This document shows positions 61,401 to 64,000 of a stretch of DNA of 64,000 nucleotides, piece by piece; position 1 is the first letter of the stretch, and each line of letters opens with the position of its first letter. A program made the position numbers and the translations under genes. The stretch spans positions 76,148,634 to 76,212,633 of the forward strand of contig CP154954.1 in the NCBI GenBank assembly GCA_039621445.1. The letters are read 5' to 3'. Under the pieces are notes generated by a model. That model saw nothing but the letters and a program-made list of their open reading frames with translations, made no database searches and was not told the DNA's origin. This stretch comes from Euglena gracilis. Its lineage: Eukaryota > Euglenida > Euglenophyceae > Euglenales.

Positions 61401-64000
61401 ACTCGCTAGACCCCCCAGGGGGGGGTCCGGGGGGTCCCCCGACTGAAAAAGAAATTCTTCTGGCGCTGCACACCAAGGCGGAAATGAGTGTTTTTAATGG
61501 CTTTTTTGGCTGATTTTGTTCAAAAATATACCAAATGGCCAATAACTGACTTTTTGGCCATTGATAAGAGGTCCAAAAAAATCAAAATTCAAAATCTGGC
61601 GCTTCACGCCAGTCACTGGAAAATTTTTCATCAGCTTGCCCTGCCAGTGAAACCCAGGGGGGGGGGGTCCAATACTAGCCCCCCCCCCCAGCGTTCTGCG
61701 AATCCTTAAGCAAAGGCCTGGGCGCAAACCTGATGGCAGTGTTGACGCAAGGCCAGGTGGGCGTCAGGTGAGGTGGATACCCCCCGACCCCCACCAAAGC
61801 CCAAAACAGTGGGTTCCGTGCCTGATTTCTTAATATGAGACCAAAAACTCCCTTGCGTCACAAACTCTTGAAGGCACCTCAAAAATCTTCCTGCCACCCT
61901 GGACATGAATCAAGCACGAATCAGCTATTTTTGACTGGTGCCATAGCTGCCAAGAGTTCCCAGGGGTCCGAAATAACCAAGCACCCCCTGCAGCTGCAAG
62001 GAAAGAAAGGGGGGGGGAAAGAATCTGATGTTGGCATCAAAAGGAAAGAAGGTCTGCCAGCAGCAATCCATTCAAGTTCGCAGTCCGTCCACCCGGGAGC
62101 CACACGGCAGGGGCAGACCGGGCTGAACGGGAAGATGACTTCGAACTTGCCCGCCCCGCGGTCCACGAACACGGAATGGTCGTGCCGCCCATGTGGGGCC
62201 ACCGCCTTCACCGCCCCCGGGCGGACCGGGTGCGGTTTACCCTGGAAGGCAAGCAGAGGTCAATCAAAAGGAAGGGAGGCTGACAGTTGACAGGGGACGG
62301 CCAGACCCCATCACACCAAAAAGAAAATGGTGGTGGGCATTTCAGTTTTTATGAAGGTTTTTTTTTGGGAAAAAATCAACTCAAAATCCAAAAAAAATGC
62401 CAAAATGAAATTATGGTGGTCTGAATGCATGCCTTGGTCAAAGGCGTTCATCGTTTCGACAAAACTCGCCCCAAATTTTTTTTTCTGAAGAATTCTATGC
62501 TGCACTTTGCTGATTGCGACTTTTCACTTCAACTTCAACTTCACTGTTCAAAAAAACCAGGCTGAATTGGTACGCCAAATCAGTTCTTCCAACGAATCGT
62601 GTGTACGGCCTTTGTCTTGGCGATTCAATCAAAATAAAAAAAAATAAGAAAATTCCAGACCTTTGGTTGCTCTAGTTGCTCTGGGCACCAGAAAACTCTT
62701 TTGAATTCCAAACGGCACTTGATCACCACCATTACACTGTTTCAATATGCTGTGGAACCTCGTTATTGTGATTGTTGGGTTTGGAACTCCTGTTGATCAG
62801 GCAGATAGTTTCTTTTGTATTACAGCTGTTCGAAATTGTTCGAAAGCTCTTCCCCACCCTCACTTTTCTCACCGTGGTTCCTTCCAAGCATACTAGAAAA
62901 TTTGGGGGAGTTGCGTAGATGGAGTGTGAGCGCGCGCATATGCGCATTTTGAGTCTCTGTGTGTTGTGTTTCATATGTGTTTGACTGTGTGTGCGTGTTT
63001 TGCATTTGCATTTGCATGCTTTCTCTGGAAAAATCCAAAGATATGATTTTTGTAACCTTGGGAACACACTGATTCCAAAAAAATATACAAATTGTTGGCC
63101 GAAAAATCACAAACCTCCTGGCTGTGCTTCCGTGGGGAGCGCGGGTACCCGCGGCCACGTGGCGGAGCCGGTGGGGCCTTGAACGCCTCGCCCTCCTCCT
63201 CCTCGCGCTGCTGGCGGGAGAAGTTGCGCGGGAATGGGTAAACCAGGGCCCCGGTCAGGCTTCTTTTTAAGACCCCCGGGGGGGGAGGGGGGGTCCCCCC
63301 ACCCACCCAGGGTGGCGCGGGACCCCCCCCGGGGGGGGGGGGGGGAGCGGGGACCCCCCCCAAATCGGGCCCGTTAAAGGCAATTTCCAAAAATTTTCGG
63401 CGCTTCGCGCCGAAAAGGTATACCCAGCGCCTCCGGCGCGGGACCCCCCCCCCCCCCGGGGGGGGGGGTCCGGCCAGGGTTCGATATAAGGACAGGTGGG
63501 GGGGGGGTGGTCCGGACCCCCCCCTGCGGGCCAGGAGGGGGGGGGGGGTGGGGGGTGGTGGGGGGGGACACCCCCCCCCACCTAAACAGGTGCGCGGTCA
63601 GGGTGGCCGAAAATTTTTGACCCCCCAAAACGACCAAAAGTGCCATTTTGGGCACTTTTTGGGCAAAAATGTGCCAAAAATGCAAAAAATTTTCGGCGCG
63701 AAGCGCCGGAGGAAAAAATTGACCCTTTTTGGGGGGGGTCAATTTTTGCCCCCGAGGGTCGGTCCGGACCCCCCCCTGCGGGCCAGGAGGGGGGGGGGTG
63801 GGGGGGACACCCCCCCCACCTAAACCATGTACGCCCTCCTTATATCGAACCCTGGGTCTGGCCCGGACCCACCCCCCCACCCCCCCCCCCCCGGGGGGGG
63901 GGGGTCTGCTGACTTAAAAAGAAGCCTGGCCCCGGTGCGGGCCGCCTGGCCGGCGGTGAGCTCCGTCGGGTTGCGGGGTCCGCCACGGGGGCCGCTGTAC
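58499..64000 (-). CDS. Gene X, 3' part: unidentified protein, five exon pieces ending in a stop codon
   Basis: Exon pieces on the minus strand are 64000-63932, 63250-63115, 62241-about 62104 (or 62119), 60493-60367 and 58560-58499. The gene runs off the right edge of the window, so the N terminus is missing. The first two pieces join in frame across a nonconventional intron (63251-63931) and read ...ELTAGQAARTGALVYPFPRN..., followed by an acidic run REEEEGEAFK and a Pro/Arg-rich linker. The next junction uses donor GAG|GTTTGT and acceptor CTTCCAG and leads into GKPHPVRPGAVKAVAPHGRH and then VFVDRGAGKFEVIFPF. The fourth exon (acceptor GCCGCAG) reads LVADLDVGKGEAVIRTVVGE and IRGLEAALAKKCRQY, probably helical. 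It joins the last exon with matching phase (TCC A|GTGTGT to CCACAG|GT GAC) to give the C terminus SLPPIKQSSRTTLVGD and a TGA. I do not recognise the family. The exact 3' end of the third piece is uncertain. Confidence 0.6.
58837..59330. mobile_element. TTAAGG-family element (494 bp) with internal GGCTGCTGGCTGG repeats
   Basis: The ends CAGGGAATTTCTTAAG and CTTAAGAAATTCCCTG are perfect 16-bp inverted repeats. The flanking 8-mers GACCAAAG and GACGAATG match at 6/8. The interior carries several GCTGCTGGCTGGA blocks near both ends and GC-rich hairpins at about 59147-59190 (GCCGGCCTTCGGCCGGC). It lies in the last intron of gene X. Confidence 0.8.
60569..60952. mobile_element. CAGGGTTCGATA-family element (384 bp), intron of gene X
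   Basis: Begins CAGGGTTCGATACC and ends TTTATTGACCCTG. The flanking 8-mers are ACTGTGGC (60561-60568) and GCTGTGGC (60953-60960), 7/8 identical. The interior is a diverged copy of the 44487 and 63475 elements. The degraded right end suggests an older copy. Confidence 0.8.
61336..61720. mobile_element. TTAAGG-family short inverted-repeat element (385 bp), intron of gene X
   Basis: Flanked by a perfect 8-bp duplication GGCGCAAA (61328-61335 and 61721-61728). The ends are CTGGCCATTGCTTAAGGA and TCCTTAAGCAAAGGCCTG; the first appears to be a mutated CAGGCC. It shares interior phrases with the element at 46410, including the ...GCGCTGCACACCAAGG segment, the CTTCACGCCAGTCACTGG segment, and GGAAAATTTTT. 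It lies between the third and fourth visible exon pieces of gene X. Confidence 0.85.
63251..63931 (-). other. Nonconventional intron of gene X (681 nt) made of a transposon-like element plus one 8-bp duplication
   Basis: On the minus strand the exon reads ...CGC ACC GG, then the intron begins GGC CAGGCTTCTTTTTAAG and ends CTTAAAAAGAAGCCTG ACCGG, and the exon resumes GGC CCT GGT TTA. The element is 63256-63928, with 16-nt ends that are perfect inverted repeats. The 8-bp duplication GCCCCGGT lies at 63248-63255 and 63929-63936. Putting 3 nt of one copy and 5 nt of the other inside the intron gives CAG at +4 to +6 and CTG at -8 to -6, the layout I recall for euglenid nonconventional introns. Precise removal restores ...AARTGALVYPF... 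with no stop and correct phase on both sides. No GT/GC-AG placement gives the same result. A second element (63475-63854) is nested inside. Confidence 0.75.
63475..63854. mobile_element. CAGGG...CCCTG element (380 bp) nested inside the gene X intron
   Basis: The ends are CAGGGTTCGATATAAGGA and TCCTTATATCGAACCCTG. The flanking 8-mers are GGTCCGGC (63467-63474) and GGTCTGGC (63855-63862), 7/8 identical. The interior matches the elements at 41513 and 44487, including the phrases CCAAAAGTGCCATTTTGGGC, a GCGCGAAGCGCC hairpin and ACCATGTACGCCCTCCTTAT. There is no coding capacity. An 8-bp duplication with CAGGG termini suggests a hAT-type transposase acting in trans. Confidence 0.85.

Overview
The window is nuclear DNA from a eukaryote with large, sparse, intron-rich genes, and the best fit is a euglenid (Euglena-like). 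The reason is a coding exon in the last kilobase that is cut by a 673-bp element with CAGG...CCTG inverted ends. The element is flanked by a perfect 8-bp duplication (GCCCCGGT), and removing the element plus one duplication restores an open, phase-correct reading frame. Neither end has a GT/AG placement that fits. This is how I recall the nonconventional introns of euglenids: no GT/AG, pairing ends, CAG from intron position +4, and CTG followed by 5 nt at the 3' end. Ordinary GT-AG introns occur in the same genes. The organism assignment is inference. I see no ribosomal RNA, tRNA or spliced-leader gene to confirm it.

Every coding region I can support lies on the minus strand, as short GC-rich exons (48-194 nt) scattered in AT- or homopolymer-rich introns. 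Reading from high to low coordinates: gene X (58,499 to beyond 64,000; 3' part, function unknown); gene Y (43,418-56,174; apparently complete, 237 codons, predicted two-pass membrane protein, function unknown); at least one RCC1-repeat exon (40,570-40,629); and a Kelch beta-propeller gene (clear blades from 27,294 down to about 18,104, possible further exons down to about 13,700). The genes share no obvious pathway.

The rest is repeats. A 10.3-kb G/T-rich, strand-asymmetric simple-repeat tract fills 2,320-12,590. Micro- and minisatellites are found throughout. At least a dozen short non-autonomous elements of 123-670 bp begin CAGG and end CCTG, nearly all with 8-bp target duplications (hAT-like). 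There are also clusters of palindromic 20-30-mers (19.3-22.0, 30.9-31.8 and 37.0-38.7 kb), a 2.7-kb inverted-repeat-bounded unit, and a dispersed repeat of about 1 kb found at both 0.9 kb and 49.3 kb. A run of 13 N marks an assembly gap at 2,272-2,284.

The main result is the apparent identity between the mobile CAGG...CCTG elements and the nonconventional introns. A fresh insertion (gene X, perfect duplication, with a second element nested inside it) and two decayed ones (gene Y, duplications 7/8 and 6/8) form an age series.
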